This document shows, piece by piece, positions 32,589 through 43,001 of a DNA stretch of 64,000 bases. Positions within the stretch are counted from its first letter, which is position 1; the number at the start of each line of letters is the position of its first letter. The notes under the pieces were generated by a model. That model did not search any database, had not been told where the DNA came from, and saw only the letters and a list, made by a program, of their open reading frames with translations. Made by a program: the position numbers and the translations under genes. The stretch is from Paratrimastix pyriformis (taxonomy: Eukaryota > Preaxostyla > Paratrimastigidae), in the NCBI GenBank assembly GCA_027972325.1, contig JAPMOS010000011.1, forward strand, positions 126,501 to 190,500, in the 5' to 3' direction.

Positions 32589-33617
32589 TCAGGCGCTGGT
32601 GGGGGCAGGGGCATCGGCCGCCGGCTGCTGGGGGGCGGGCGAGGGCGAGCGGCGCTCCTCCTTGGCGGGCGACTTGTCGGCGCGGGGCGAGGGCGACCGC
32701 GAGGCGCGCTTCTCCTCCTTGGCGGGCGAGTGCGACCGGGACGAGCGCTTCTCCTCCTTGGCGGGCGACCTACCAGAGATGGAGGGGAGGAGGGATGAGC
32801 AAGGACGGGGACGCCGGGGGCAAAGGGGCGCGAGGAAGGAAGGAGGAAGGAAGAAGGAAGGAGGTGCGGACCGGTTGCGGGAGTCGCGGCGAGGGGAGCG
32901 GTCGTCCGACCGGCGAGACGAGCGCCGGGGCGAGCGGGAGTCGCGCCGGGGGGATTCACGCCGAGGAGAGTCGCGCCGGGGCGAGGACCGCCGAGGAGAA
33001 TCACGCCGGGGCGAGCGGGAGTCGCGCCGGGGCGAGCGAGACCGTGGGCGGTGAGAGCGAGAGGGGGAGCGCGAGTGCCGGCGGTCGGGGGAGCTGTCCG
33101 CGAGAGGAGAGGGTCAGACGGACGGCGCTCGAAAGCGAGGAGACCAGACCGATCCCGAGGGTCGCGGCCCCGGCGAGGGCAATTCCGGGCAAAGTGGCCG
33201 TACTCGCTGGAATGCAAAGCAATGAGGGATCATCTGGGAGCTCCCAAACAACAAACCCGCAGTTGTAGCATTTCAGATCGCGACGCTCCTCGTTGAAGTG
33301 GCCAGAGTCCTTGGTCCACTACAGAAAATCGTGCCGTGAGTCAAGGAGCACGAAAATACGGCAGTCGAACCTCAACAGCGATGCGGGACCCCAGCAGATC
33401 ATAACCGTGGAGCTCTTTAATGGCTCTTTCGGCATCACGATCATCTTCATAAGTCACAAAGGCAAAGGAGCGGCGAATCTCATGCCGCTTCAGCCGGCCA
33501 TAACGCTCGAAGAGGTCCCGAATATCCTGACCAAAAAATAGTTAAAGTCTAGGCGATCTTAATGGAACAAACACTTTCGCGAGCGCTGGGCGAAATCCGA
33601 GCAACGAAAAGAGCCAT
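32589..33617 (-). CDS. RSZ-type SR splicing factor (RRM, zinc knuckle, RS)
   Basis: 240-aa splicing regulator resembling plant RSZ21/22 and animal SRSF7. Exons ascending: 32589-32769, 32872-33093, 33150-33206, 33257-33318, 33371-33526, 33573-33617; phases close. A compact N-terminal RRM starts MALFVARISP and contains DIRDLFERYGRLKRHEI and SFAFVTYEDD. A CCHC zinc knuckle follows (CYNCGEYGHFARNC, split by an intron inside the knuckle). The rest is an RS domain of repeated SPRRDS units, ending in SPAKEEKR repeats. Donors are GTTTG, GTTCG, GTTTG, GTCTG and GTCCG. The start at 33617 gives the typical very short lead before RNP2. In the nucleus it should bind exonic enhancers and recruit spliceosomal components; of interest given the odd donor consensus here. 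Confidence 0.9.
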
Positions 33618-34043
33618 TGTGCAACAATGCCGAGGTCCAAGACACACAAGAACACAGCCTTTTCACCACTTTCCCCCACCGACATTTTGTCCTCGAACTC
33701 TGATCTTTGATTTTTGGTGGAAAAGGCGGAGTTTGATTTGGTGGAGAAAAATCCGCAGCGATGCTGCGGGAAAGAAAGAGAGGAACGCGCCCACCTCATG
33801 TGCGCCAGCGGCTGACTTGGAAGGCACGCTGGTGGCTCGCCTGATCGGTCCCGGCAGCAGCCACGGTCCGGGCCCGGGCTGCTGCGACTGCTGCTGTACT
33901 CGTGGGACGAGCGATTGGGGCAGATGATGCGGATGCCACCCCTCCCGCGAACATCTGCGCTGCTGCAGTCTCGTGTCCGATGCCAGCTCCGCCGTCAACG
34001 AGCCGGGCAACTGGACGTGTCACAGGGACCCCGACACCGCTCA
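33618..34043. other. Intergenic interval
   Basis: About 425 bases between the SR-protein start and the cyclin stop, both on the minus strand. Nothing gene-like is supported; it should contain the SR promoter and the cyclin 3' untranslated region. Confidence 0.45.
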
Positions 34044-35392
34044 CTAGAATTGAGGGCAAAACGGTCGAGTGTCAGCTGGGATTGCAATGGGGGGGAGGGA
34101 GGGAGGGAGGGGGGGGGAGGGGGGGAAGGGGGGAAGGGGAGGCGGACCTTTGATGGGGACAGTGGGATGCGTGGGAAACGACGCAGGCGTCAACTTGGGC
34201 GAATTGCTGATCAAAAAAAGAGCGTGAGCAAGCCACCGCGAAAGGGTGGCACGGACAGGGGACCGATTCCCTCGCCACCGTCGAGGCGGGCCATGTTGTA
34301 TGGCTCGGGGCAATTGAAAATGTACCACTGACCCCAATTTGTGGGGAGATTGAGAGCTGCCACAACATCCGACTGGAGTGGCTGAATCAAGCCCTGGAAA
34401 TGAATGATGACACGCATAGGAGGGGGCGCTGAAATTCTCCGACCTCGACCTTCTCATCCACCACCATATTCACCCAGATCTTCTTCCTAAAGGGGCGATT
34501 GAGCGGGCGGCGTGTGGACGTATGGAGACAGACAAATCGTAGTAGACCACCCGATACGTCTCTGCAGTGATGTACAGGCTGTAGTCAAGATCGCCCAGGA
34601 GAACGCGCTCCATTTCTGTGGGGTGCGAAAGGTAACATGAGTTCAATCACGAGCCAACAGCAGACTGTTGAGCTCCCGGATGGTCAGAGACCCGTTTGAG
34701 CACAGACAAAAGCTCTTCGACGAGCAGGACACGTCCTAGTTTGGGGTGATGGGGGTAAGGGCAGGAGATTTGGGAGACAGACGTCCCACGCCTTCGAGGC
34801 GATCATAATCGTGGTAAACACAAGCCGTTCCCAGTTAAGACCCGTTATCGCGAAGAAGGGACACTTTTCCAGAAAGCGTTCCATGTAGGTGAGAGCAGCA
34901 ATCAGGCTGGGGAGTGTGAGGAAGAGCGAAAAGAAGACAAACAGACCATTCCGGCTCGACTTGGGCCCGACGAAAGAGCGCATAAATGTGCTTGTAAATC
35001 TTCATGAAGTCTGGAGGAGGTACCTGAAGGTGTTCTGACCCCCGGGCGGGCGTGGCAGTTGGTGGGAGAACCACAGCCTTGACTTCTTGCTGAACGCTCA
35101 CTACTGGATCTGTCGATGATCCTGCCTGAGATCCACTTGCGTTGGAGGGTCCCATGAGACCCTGAATGGGGGGCGGAGGATCCGTGGTGGTGCTTGTGGG
35201 AGGAGGGAAGGATCCAGCAGCTCCGCTGGAACTCGTGGGGAGCGCACGGTGATCGTCGAAGATGTCGTAGGGATCCTCGACACCCTGGAAAACACCCGGC
35301 TTGACACGCTCCTCGTAACTCTTTTTGATGATTCCGTAAATTGCTGCGGCCACACCTTGAACAGTGCGATTCATCTGCAGTCCGTGGCTCAT
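34044..35392 (-). CDS. Cyclin-box protein (cyclin Y/PHO80-like)
   Basis: 330-aa protein with exons ascending: 34044-34075, 34148-34206, 34257-34393, 34444-34486, 34534-34615, 34666-34735, 34783-34906, 34947-35392; all phases close. The cyclin box is evident: CLIAALTYMERFLEK, NWERLVFTTIMIASKAWDD, LTIRELNKMERVLLGDLDY and SLYITAETYRVVYYDL, which matches the PHO80/PCL and cyclin-Y branch (single box, LLDYxLYI-like motif) rather than A/B/D cyclins. The first 110 residues are Ser/Pro-rich linker after an N-terminal helix. Expected role is activation of a cyclin-dependent kinase (Pho85/CDK14-like); partner unknown. Donors are GTCTG four times, GTCGG once and GTCCG twice. Confidence 0.85.
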
Positions 35393-35967
35393 TGTTATTG
35401 AGAGATGGTGTTGTTAGGTGGGATAGATAAAAGAAGGTGAGCACGAGAAGGAAAGAGCGAGGATCACGCTGCGAGGAATGTGTCGACTGCGAATTTCCCT
35501 GCGTGTGTAATCAACCGGGGTGGATATCAATCAACGTCTTTCCCGGCTTGTGCGGAGCCCCGCAAGCACATCGAAAAACCTTGAAAGAGCGGCACACAAT
35601 GCGCCCAATGAGCCATGGATGGCAAAAGCGAAAGAAGCGATTGTCATTCTTTTTTTCGGATGCGTCGTCGTTCTCAATGCATGGTGAAGCGACCCTCCGC
35701 AGTCCGCCAGATTCTCGGAGAGAAATAAAATGAAACAGCAGAGAAAAATTGCGCTCAGGCAAACAGAACAAAACGGGAGTCGCAATCGAGGAGGATAGAT
35801 TGGGAGGGAGAGAAAACACGAAAGAGGGGAAGGAACCGAGATGCGCCACACGCACCAATCGTCCAGATCAACCCATTTTCGCCAATAAATAAGATGATGA
35901 GGTCCCGCATCACGCAAACAGGGGAAGGAGGGGGACACGGTTGACACACCCTTTTGAAGCGTGGGGC
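35393..35967. other. Intergenic interval
   Basis: About 575 bases between the cyclin start and the carrier stop, both minus strand. Less GC-rich than exons, no supported gene; should contain the cyclin promoter and the carrier 3' untranslated region. Confidence 0.45.
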
Positions 35968-38297
35968 TTAGGACGACAGGGGGAAGATGTTGAAGGCGTC
36001 AAAGATCCATAACTGGAAGATCAGAGTCGCCGGCCAGAGCACCGTGGTGAGGATGATAGCCCCAAAGGCCAGTTGTGCCCCTGTGTCATATCTGTCGGTG
36101 GGGCAGGTGGGTGGCGGAGTGTGGGTGGGTGTGCGAGGAACGAACCCGGGAGGAGGTTCTGGGAAGGGAGGACAGACTCTTTGGTGATGGTGAACATGCT
36201 CATGGCGCACGGCACACAGGCAATCGTCGACTGCGGCAGGCGGCAGGGACGACCAAGGCGAAGGGCGAAATGGAGCGTGAGATCAGATGCCGCGCGCGGA
36301 CACGCCGGGCGCAAGGTCATGCCTGAGACGGACCGTGACACGGGCCGGGAGGCCCTCGAGCCCGAAGAGCCAAGTGAAGCAGATGGACAGCGGAATGCAG
36401 CCTACCGGGAGGGAGGGGGGGGGGGGGGGGGGATGACCACAATCACCGGGGGCGGGACGAGGCCCCCATCATGGGCAAGCGGGCCACGAGGCGCAGCGGG
36501 GCGGGCGTGGCAGGGCCGGAGGGGGCGGGCGCGGACCGAGCAGCTTGGTGAAGGTGGCGAAGACGGTGTACAGGCGGGCCCCCTTGGGCAGGATCGAGCA
36601 CTGGTACCCGCCGCACTTGCCGCAGCAGCAGCAGCAGGCCCCGTTGCTGGTGGGTGGCGGCAGTGGCGAAGAGGGCAGTGGGCGGCAATGAGCACCAGAA
36701 GGGACACGGAGGGGGAAGGCCGCGAAGAGGATGCCCCTTGCCTTCCCCGCCCACCCGGTGTGCTGCATGTGTGTGTGCGGGGACGCCCGGGTGCGGACCA
36801 GTCGCACTGCATGAGCGACCAGAACCATTTGCTGAAGCAGCTGCCCGCCCTGCGGGCCTCCCGGAGGGGCCACATGTAGCCCTTCTCGGTCGAGGCGGGC
36901 TCGCCCGAGGTCGCCTTGCGCGGGGTGGGAGGGGTGGAGGCCAGCCTGCAGCCCAGGGGGAATACAGATCGGAAGGCCATCATGGTGATGCGCAAAGATG
37001 TGTTGGTGGAGGGCGGAGGGAGGGAGGGGCGGGCAGACATGAAGAGGCCCATGTTAAACACCGACAGGCCGAGGGTGGCTTCGGCCAGGGTGTGGATGAA
37101 GTTGTCCAGGATGGTGGGCAGCTTCTGGCCCGTGAAGGACCAGCACAGGCCCACGATGGCGGCGATGATCAGGGGGGACTTGAAGACTTCCTTCACCAGC
37201 TTCTTCGCCACTGTGGGCGCAAAAAAGGCGGGGGACGGGGGTGGGGTGGGGGGTGGGTGAGGTGTCAGGGTGCGCAAACAGGCAACCGAGATGAGCAGGA
37301 CGAGGCGGTGTGACCCATGGGGAACAGACACTTGCCGGGTGTGAGCTTCGGGGGCATGACCATGACGGGGGCTGCTGGCACAGGCGGAACCGCCATAGGG
37401 GGAACGACACCATCGGGGGCATGCGAGGACAGGTCGACCACTGTGGGTACGGGGGCAGGAAGGGGCGCGGGAGCCGGGACAGGGACGGGAGCCGGGGTCA
37501 GGGCGGCGGCGGGGATGGGTTTCAGGGATTTGATGATTTCCATTTGGGCAAGAACCATCGGGGTGTGCACCATCAGGTTGATGAAGGTCGGCAACACCGA
37601 GTAGGCATCTGCACCCGTCCCGTAGATGTCGTGCAGAATGGGCAGTCCCAAAATGATGTTGTTTGTCTGCGGCGAGACAAAAGAAAGAAAAAAAAAAATA
37701 CAGTGAGTGTCAAGGGGCCGAAGACAAGGGCGCGGGAATCCGACTCACAAGGTCACAGCATCATGATAGAGGGTGGCGGGAGTGCGCATGAAGAACGCAG
37801 ACCCAAGAAGACGGCATCCATAGAGAGAGGAGAATCGTGAGCGTCGACGCGGAAAGGAAAGGCTCTTTTGGCTCGGCTGATGCCGGGACGGTGGTGAGGG
37901 TGGGGGTCGGGGTTGGGGTGGGTCGTTGGGAGGAGAGAGGAACAATCTTTGAACTTCCTTCCTCTTCAGCAACGAGAGGTTTGAGCTCAATATCGGGCTT
38001 GGTCCGGAGAAAGAGCTTCTCAAACACCCGATACAAGGCAGTGCAGAGGAAGAAGAAGAGCCAGAGGAATATTCTCAGGGACAAGTGGACTAAGACACCT
38101 GCCCACTGCAGTGTGTAAATGTTTGTGTTGGCCAGGGCCCGGAGAACCAGGGCTGGCTGGGCAACCACGTATGCGTATCGATTCAGAGTGGCCAGCTTGC
38201 TTTTGTCAATGAGGCCAATCCGGCCAAAAATATAGCCAACCATCAGCACCATGAGCACAGGGACAGTGGCATTCGCAATGACAGAGAGGTCTAACAT
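35968..38297 (-). CDS. Auxin-efflux-carrier/PIN-like membrane transporter
   Basis: 501-aa polytopic protein of the Mem_trans (PIN/PILS, bile-acid-transporter-fold) family. Exons ascending: 35968-36091, 36178-36230, 36334-36401, 36537-36646, 36799-36945, 37039-37210, 37330-37666, 37803-38297; phases close. Hydrophobic segments include ATVPVLMVLMVGYIFGRIGL at the start, TNNIILGLPILHDIYGTGAD, SPLIIAAIVGLCWSFTG, TLAEATLGLSVFNMGLF and a C-terminal AFGAIILTTVLWPATLIFQL. The NNIILGLPI and FNMGLF segments are family hallmarks. A cytosolic loop carries a cysteine cluster (CNGACCCCCGKCGGYQC), reminiscent of a metal-binding or lipidated patch. Donors are GTCTG or GTCCG. In non-plants such carriers sit in the ER or vacuole and their substrates are unknown, so transport of auxin is not implied. 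Confidence 0.83.
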
Positions 38298-38379
38298 TGT
38301 CCCACAAATATAGGGGCGAGCGCGGGGCGAAGGCAGCTATCATTTTCCGTTTCGATTTTTTGGTTGGAGCCAGCTGTGC
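38298..38379. promoter_or_regulatory. 82-base divergent promoter (PIN-like / 38380 gene)
   Basis: Start codons on opposite strands are 82 bases apart. The segment is GC-rich on the left and T-rich on the right; no consensus identified. Confidence 0.45.
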
Positions 38380-39934
38380 ATGTCTCAACGATTTTTTGCC
38401 CCGAACGTGGCGAATACTGGCGGTAAGATTTTATTGGCTGCTCAGGATCGTCATCACAACCATTCCATTCATACAATCAAACCTGTCCGTCTTTTTTCTG
38501 CTGACCACCCGATGATTCATGCCTTTTTCAGAGGGTGGATAACAGCCCCCCCGAAATGTTTTCGAGAAAGCCGAAAGCTTTCAGAGTCCCTGATCATCCC
38601 GATCCCAATCGACCCTCTCCCTCATTCTCTCCAAAGTCCTACGCCAACGTCCTGATGTTTTACCCTGAACCACGTGTCAGTGACATTTCTGGTTTTTGGG
38701 GAGTTCATTGCTTTCTTCTCGATAGCGACCGACCTCTCGGGTGAGTTCCACCACACCCACTCCGCACACCCTCCACCCGCACGCCCGCTCGTTGAGTCGC
38801 TCCCCAGCAAGGCACGACCCGAACTACCACTACCAGCCGCCCTACCTCAGCGATGGAGCGTCTGTTCCCCTCCTGTGTCATTCCCTCGGAGCCACACACG
38901 GTCCTTCTCCTCGCCCCTTGTAGGATTGAGCGCATCGCCACGCAGAACGCCAAGCTGACCAGCGGCGACTCTTCCTCACTGTCTGTCGTTTGCGATGTGC
39001 AACTGGCGGCCCCGTCGGGGTTTTGGGACAGGCTGGGGCTGGGGCTGGGGCTGTCGCTGGGGCGTCGCTGGGGCTGGGGCTGGGGCTGGGGCTGGGGCTG
39101 GGGCTGTCGCTGGGGCGTCGCTGGGGCTGGGGCTGGGGCTGGGGCTGGGGCTGGGGCTGGGGCTGGGGCTGGGGCTGGGGCTGGGGCTGGGGCTGTCGCT
39201 GGGGCGTCGCTGGGGCTGGGGCTGGGGCTGGGGCTGTCGCTGGGGCGTCGCTGGGGCTGGGGCTGGGGCTGGGGCTGGGGCTGGGGCTGGGGCTGGTTCT
39301 GTTGGAGTTCCCATTCCCCCCTCCCTCCCTCCCCCTCCCTCCCCCCTCCCCCCCCCCCCCCCCCCGGGTGCTGCTGTTTGCAGCCCCTCATCGTCCCGGA
39401 TCCGCTCCTCCGTGGGGGCCTTTCCGCCGAGCGCCAGCGCTCTCCCGCTGCCCACGCCGGCCCTGGGGCCCGACGAGGAGACCCTGACGGCCTTCCTGGA
39501 CCAGACCCCGGCCCTGGCCGAGGCCTACCGGTCCATGGTGGCCGCCTTCACCCAGCTCGAGGAGCCCGTCGCCCTGGCCCTCGCCCACCGGGCCCTCTCC
39601 GAGGTGCGATTGCCCCCCCCCCCCCGGTCTCGCACCCATCTCGGTCCTCCCGCCCTGGGCGCAGCAACCCGATCGAGTCACCGCCCGGACCCGGCGCACC
39701 ATCATGCCATCGAGGCATTATTGGCGAGCCTCCACACAGGCCGATCACATTCCCACTGCCCAACCCCCCCCGGAGGTTGCTGGTAGCTACACCGGGACCC
39801 CCTCGGCCACCTCGGCCAGCCCCCATCCCGCGGCCCCAGCCGCATCTCCAGCCCCGGCCCCGGCCCCGGCCCCCAGAATCGGCCCCCCAGGGCCAGTGGC
39901 TGACGCCCCGGCCGTAGTCGCCCCGCCCTCGTAA
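38380..39934 (+). CDS. Uncharacterised protein with helical core and Pro/Ala tail
   Basis: Product not recognised. Exons that keep phase: 38380-38484, 38532-38740, 38924-38980, 39384-39603, 39665-39934, giving 286 aa. The N-terminal third is Ser/Pro/basic; then an amphipathic helical segment (GIERIATQNAKLTSGD) and a second one (DEETLTAFLDQTPALAEAYRS with AAFTQLEEPVALALAHRALSE), which look like coiled-coil or BAR-type helices, followed by an Ala/Pro-rich tail. Donors are GTCCG, GTGAG, GTCTG and GTGCG, so this gene has the only near-canonical GTGAG donor in the window. The third intron contains a large GGGGCT hexamer repeat. A membrane-trafficking adaptor is a possibility only from the helical look; confidence in the exact structure is moderate. 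Confidence 0.55.
39028..39297 (+). repeat. GGGGCT hexanucleotide repeat in intron
   Basis: About 270 bases of GGGGCT hexamers (roughly 40 copies, with periodic GTCGCTGGGGCGTCGCT interruptions) inside the intron at 38981-39383 of the uncharacterised gene. All copies have G on the sense strand. It is one base from the GGGGCC unit of the human C9orf72 expansion and could fold into G-quadruplexes. Confidence 0.92.
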
Positions 39935-40625
39935 AATACCCCTCAATTCGCCACTCCCAACCCCCCCCCCACCCCAACTCCGTTCCCGCCGCTATGCGGC
40001 CATTCGGTTTGGGGGTCATCGTCTCCCCCTGTCGTCGTGTGTTTGTGACTTGACTTGATCGTGGCCGTGGCCCCCCCTTTGTTGTGTTGTGTGTGTCCTC
40101 CCCTCTCCTCTCCTCCCCTCTGCTTTCCATTTTTGGGGTGTCCGTCTTGTTTGCCTGTCGCTTTTCTTCATTCATTTCTCTTGCGCCGCGCGACCCTTCG
40201 CGGGTCGGCTGCCGATGTCACCCGCGCCCAACACGCAGCGTGGGTCTCGTCGCCGCCCGGGGGGGACGGTCGAGGGCCCGATCGAGGGCCGAGCAACGGG
40301 CAAACCCACGGCCGCGTTCCGGCTGCCCGACCCAGCGACGGATCGCTGCCCCTCCCACCCCACCCCACCCCACCCCACACACACACAGCACTGGTGGGGG
40401 TCCCTCCGCATTCGCCACGACGGCAGGTCCGTCCTCTCCCTAACGAGCCTATCAAACGCCCTCCACAGGGGATTCCTTCGCCCACGGGTGCAGTGACATT
40501 CGTGCTGTCTCTTCTACCTCTCTGGTTTTTGTTTTCCCGTTACTTCTTTCCCTCTTTACTCCACACACAGACGCACACACGTGCAGGTATCAATGGGGGG
40601 GGGGGGGGGGGCGGTGCGGGATTAT
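39935..40625. other. Non-coding interval between convergent genes
   Basis: About 690 bases between the stop of the 38380 gene (plus) and the stop of LRR member 2 (minus). C/T-rich, with no supported gene. A segment near 40497-40555 (cattcgtgctgtctcttctacctctctgg...) recurs almost identically at 44308-44370 inside an intron of the gene at 43002. Confidence 0.5.
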
Positions 40626-42836
40626 TTACACTTGGGGCGTCTCGATGCGGACCCCCGGGAACTGGGCCGCCATCCGGCCGACCCAGCTCTCGCCCAGCCC
40701 GGCAATCCGGCGCAGGGCAGGGCAGGGCCCGGCCAGCCGAAACTGGGCGAGGTCGCCCATCTCGGGGATGGCCAGCTCCTCCAGCAGGGGGCACTCGAGG
40801 CTCACCGAGCGGAGCTGCTCGGGGCACTGCAGGTCGGCCGACAGCCGCCGCAGGGCGGGGCAGGCCAGGGCCAGGTCGGCCAGGGGGAACCCGCAGCCGA
40901 GGTGCAGCCAGGCCAGCCGGGGCGCCCGGCCCAGGGCCTCGGCCAGCGGGGGCCAGGCCGCGGCCGAGGTGATGTGCAGGCCGGCCCGCCACAGCCGGGC
41001 GGAGGCCAGGCAGCCCAGCAGGGCGGGCGCCCCCAGGGCGGGGCAGTCCTGGACGGCCAGGGTGCGGAGGGGGGCTTCCCGGGGCAGGTCGATGGCGGCC
41101 AGGGTGGGCATGGCCGACAGGCGGAGCGAGCCCAGGGCCGGGGCCCGGACCACCAGCCGCGCCCCCGGGCAGCGGAAGATGCAGAGGGACCGCAGCCCCG
41201 CGGCCTCCACCCGCACCTCGGCCAGGGCGGCCCTCTCCTCGGGGATGTCCGTCTCCACGAAGATCTTGAGCCGCTCCAGCTGCCCGGGCAGCCGCAGCAC
41301 CAGCGGACGGTCAGTGGCCAGCCGGTAGACGTCTAGGCTGAGCACCAGGTGGGTCAGGGCCCGGGCGCCCGCCAGCCCGCGGGCCAGCGCGTCGGGGTCG
41401 GCCGCCGGCAGCATATCCAGAGTGGCCAGCCGGGGGGCGGCGGCCCAGAGCCGGGGCAGCCAGTCGATGTCGGCGCCCTGGGCCCGGAAGGCGACCGCCT
41501 CCAGGTCGGGCATGGCGGGGCACGGGTCGGGCATCGCCTGCAGCCCCAGGCCCTCCAGGCGCCGCAGCCGGGGGCAGGCGACCGCGAGCCGCTGCCCCTG
41601 GGCGGAGGCGGGGCGGACGGGCGGCAGGGCGAGCAGCTCGAGGGCGGGGCAGTTGATGGCCAGCTCATCGTCCCCGGGGGCTCCGCGCAGCTGCAGGCGG
41701 CGGAGGCGCCGGCTGGCGATGGGGGCGCTCACCGGCTCGCCCCGCACCCAGGAAACATCCAGCTTCTCCAGCCGGTCGAGGAGCCGCTGGTGGGCGAGCA
41801 GCGCCTGGACGCGGGCCTCCCCAAACCAGGCCAGCCGCAGGGAGGCCAGCCGGGGCAGGGCCTCGAGCGAGGCGAAGAGCTGCTCATCCGCCGCCGCATC
41901 GCCGCCGCCCTCGATGTCCAGGAAGAGCGACTCCAGGGTGGCCTGGCTGGCGGCCAGGAGCAGGGGGAGGACGGGCGTGGCCGGGATCTCGAGGGACACC
42001 AGCCCGCAGAACCGGCGGGCATCCTCGGGGCCGAGCTCGTCGCTGGCCAGGGTCAGCTGGGTGATCCCCGAGGCCACGGCGCGGAGGGAGGGCACGAAGC
42101 CGGACAGGCTGACCCGCTTCAGGGAGGTGAGTCGGCCAAGGGCCGCTTCCAGGCTGGCCGTCGGCCCGGGCACCCCGGGGATGATGAGCGCCTGCAGGGT
42201 CGGCGGGAGGCACCCGGGCCAGTCCACCTCCTCCGATGCCCCATTGCACTCGATGTGAAGAACTTGAAGCTCGGGGCAGGCCCGGCCAAGGGCGCCCATC
42301 AGAGCCGGAGTGAGCGTGGCCTCAGTCGAAAGGTGGAAGTGCTGCAGTGCCGGGGGCAGAGCCGCCAGCAGGCCCTCCGAGGGCAGACGTGCGCCCGTGG
42401 CGAGGGTGAGCTCCCGCAGGCCAGAGAGGGACCTGATGATACGCTCCATGACGGGCAGACTCGCCATCGCCTCGGGTACCTGCAGCACGGCCAAGCGGCT
42501 GTGGCCGGCGAAGGCCTCATCCACCCAGGGGGCCGCAGGCGCTTCGGTGGGACCGCCGCACCCGTAGATCGGCAGCTGGCTGGACAGGGAGAGCTCGAGG
42601 AGGCCCTTGCAGGGCCCAACGAGGGCGGCCAGAGCGTCGGCGGTGATAAAGGTGGAGGGAGCCGTGAATTGGCCCGCCGTATATTCGGGGTCCAGATCAT
42701 CAACTGACAATTTCCGAAGAGATCCGTGGAGTGCCTGCCGGGTATCGTGACACAAACTCAAGAGTTGGATGTAGGCGGAGAGGGGATGCTGAGACTTTTC
42801 AACAACAGTCACCAGGAGTTCAGCCGGAAGGCCCAT
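40626..42836 (-). CDS. F-box-like/LRR protein, family member 2
   Basis: Intronless 736-aa paralogue of the protein at 14876-17241. N-terminus GLPAELLVTVVEKSQHP is F-box-like, followed by LVGPCKGLLELSL, a CGG turn and PWVDEAFAGHSRLAVLQVP. Then come more than 20 irregular LRRs with recurrent C-P-x-L starts (CPALELLALPP, CPRLRRLEGLG, CPALRRLSADLQCPEQL, CPLLEELAIPEM). It ends with FPGVRIETPQV, parallel to the FPGVVVP ends of the paralogues. The in-frame codon before the ATG is TTG, so the start is taken at 42836. Strong G/C third-position bias. Lacking introns in an intron-dense genome suggests retroposition or intron loss, or that the ancestral family gene was intron-poor. Function unknown; ubiquitin-ligase adaptor is a guess. 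Confidence 0.82.
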   Translation of the reverse strand: MGLPAELLVTVVEKSQHPLSAYIQLLSLCHDTRQALHGSLRKLSVDDLDPEYTAGQFTAPSTFITADALAALVGPCKGLLELSLSSQLPIYGCGGPTEAPAAPWVDEAFAGHSRLAVLQVPEAMASLPVMERIIRSLSGLRELTLATGARLPSEGLLAALPPALQHFHLSTEATLTPALMGALGRACPELQVLHIECNGASEEVDWPGCLPPTLQALIIPGVPGPTASLEAALGRLTSLKRVSLSGFVPSLRAVASGITQLTLASDELGPEDARRFCGLVSLEIPATPVLPLLLAASQATLESLFLDIEGGGDAAADEQLFASLEALPRLASLRLAWFGEARVQALLAHQRLLDRLEKLDVSWVRGEPVSAPIASRRLRRLQLRGAPGDDELAINCPALELLALPPVRPASAQGQRLAVACPRLRRLEGLGLQAMPDPCPAMPDLEAVAFRAQGADIDWLPRLWAAAPRLATLDMLPAADPDALARGLAGARALTHLVLSLDVYRLATDRPLVLRLPGQLERLKIFVETDIPEERAALAEVRVEAAGLRSLCIFRCPGARLVVRAPALGSLRLSAMPTLAAIDLPREAPLRTLAVQDCPALGAPALLGCLASARLWRAGLHITSAAAWPPLAEALGRAPRLAWLHLGCGFPLADLALACPALRRLSADLQCPEQLRSVSLECPLLEELAIPEMGDLAQFRLAGPCPALRRIAGLGESWVGRMAAQFPGVRIETPQV

Positions 42837-43001
42837 CAAGAGTTGCGGCGAGCACCTTTCCTTTTTCTAGAGAGGCCAAAAAGAAAGATCTCTGAGATGA
42901 GGTGGTGATTTGTGGCGCCGACGGACCCGAGCGGTGGAATTCTGGGCACCCATCGCCAGTTGGGAGGGGGGTGCGCGCCACCTTTTTCTCTCGGCTCTCA
43001 G

